Below are positions 6,173-6,318 of a DNA stretch of 6,318 nt, one piece after another; within the stretch, counting starts at the first letter, position 1; the number at the start of each line of letters is the position of its first letter. The DNA comes from Nitrospinota bacterium (lineage in GTDB: Bacteria; UBA8248), in contig WTGD01000451.1 in the NCBI GenBank assembly GCA_011523725.1, positions 1 through 6,318 on the forward strand, read 5' to 3'. The translations under genes were made by a program, and so were the position numbers. The notes under the pieces are model-generated. The model did not search any database. It was not told the origin of the DNA and saw only the letters and a program-made list of their open reading frames with translations.

Positions 6173-6218
6173 AGGGGTTTTCCTACAACCCCCCTCAAGG
6201 GGGCTGTTGAAAAACCCT
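6173..6218. repeat. Long imperfect hairpin (AGGGGTTTT ... AAAAACCCT)
   Basis: The left arm from 6173 (AGGGGTTTTCCTACAACCCCC) folds onto the right arm 6199-6218 (GGGGGCTGTTGAAAAACCCT), with exact pairing of the CCCCC/GGGGG core (6189-6193 with 6199-6203) and a 5-nt loop. A few mismatches and one bulge interrupt the outer stem. It lies between the CTGGATTCC element and the last GGGTCGCATA palindrome, and no T run follows. Confidence 0.5.
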
Positions 6219-6223
6219 GCAAT

Positions 6224-6260
6224 GCCGAGATGACGGCTGCGGGATTCCGCTTTGCCGGAG
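6224..6260. repeat. Degenerate traces of the ATTCCGGC/GCCGGAAT element
   Basis: GCCGAGATGACGG (6224-6236) matches GCCGGAATGACGG (6138-6150) at 11 of 13 positions, and GGATTCCGCTTTGCCGGAG (6242-6260) is close to the hairpin at 6125-6145 with a shortened left arm. These look like worn fragments of a second copy. Confidence 0.35.
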
Positions 6261-6264
6261 GGAG

Positions 6265-6289
6265 TGTAGGGGTCGCATATATGCGACCC
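6265..6289. repeat. Palindromic repeat, family A, copy 3
   Basis: TGTAGGGG (6265-6272) overlaps GGGTCGCATATATGCGACCC (6270-6289), a perfect 20-bp palindrome with no central spacer. It is the sister of copy 1: the two differ by compensating changes in both arms (GGCC/GGCC against GGTC/GACC), so pairing is kept. Confidence 0.7.
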
Positions 6290-6318
6290 GCATTGTGAAG
6301 GCGAAAAGGCAGGGCCGC

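Larger units (their letters stand above)
5744..6318. other. Intergenic region filled with palindromic repeats
   Basis: I find no credible gene in these 575 bases. Composition changes abruptly: AT-rich runs alternate with GC-rich hairpins, unlike the even high GC of the genes. At least three kinds of small repeat are present: GGGYCGCATA palindromes (5783-5807, 5830-5849, 6265-6289), a GTAGGG-bounded double hairpin (5897-5985), and CTGGATTCC/GGAATCCAG elements (6045-6150), plus a further hairpin (6173-6218). The window ends inside or just after this cluster, so the next gene is not visible. Confidence 0.7.

Noticed and set aside
5870..6298. A + strand open frame of 142 codons in the right-hand intergenic region
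   Set aside because: It reads straight through two repeat families, has no ribosome site or recognisable domain, and its composition follows the repeats.
5744..6318. CRISPR array
   Set aside because: The repeats are few, of different families, in mixed spacing, and lack uniform spacers; no cas gene is present.

Overview
The window comes from a GC-rich bacterial genome. The envelope is probably Gram-negative, because a TRAP-type transporter with a periplasmic binding protein is present and two products carry Sec signal peptides. Every supported gene lies on the + strand. Lineage cannot be fixed from this sequence. The right end holds several kinds of small intergenic palindromes, which suggests an environmental proteobacterium-like or deltaproteobacterium-like genome, but that is only an inference.

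Layout. Positions 1-210 hold the 3' end of a gene that enters from the left and that I do not recognise. Positions 211-423 are a leader region with a plausible sigma-70-type promoter (292-319), a perfect 8-bp inverted repeat (371-390) that overlaps a second, mutually exclusive hairpin (378-399), and a strong ribosome binding site (410-415). The main operon follows: a DHDPS/N-acetylneuraminate lyase family (class I, Schiff-base) aldolase (424-1377), a TAXI-family TRAP solute-binding protein (1420-2433), a strong hairpin with a short T run (2444-2484), and a fused TRAP permease (2508-4373). A secreted protein of unknown function with a GDCPSGC motif (4409-5239) starts only 35 nt after the permease and is probably co-transcribed. 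After a 126-nt gap comes a small cysteine-rich DsrE-like protein (5366-5743). Positions 5744-6318 have no credible gene and are filled with palindromic repeats of at least three kinds.

How the genes may work together. The TAXI protein would capture a small organic anion in the periplasm, and the fused permease would import it using an ion gradient. The aldolase, encoded first in the operon, would then act on the imported compound or a product of it. The aldolase keeps the Schiff-base lysine and active-site tyrosine but lacks some residues expected in a lysine-pathway DapA, so a catabolic 2-oxo-acid aldolase or hydro-lyase role fits better. The substrate cannot be read from the sequence. The hairpin between binding protein and permease would favour making more binding protein than permease. 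The secreted protein and the DsrE-like protein cannot be tied to transport with confidence.

No tRNA, rRNA, CRISPR array, insertion sequence or transposase gene was seen. The most unusual features are the switch-like leader before the aldolase, the GDCPSGC protein beside the transporter, the five-cysteine DsrE-like protein, and the dense palindrome cluster at the right end.
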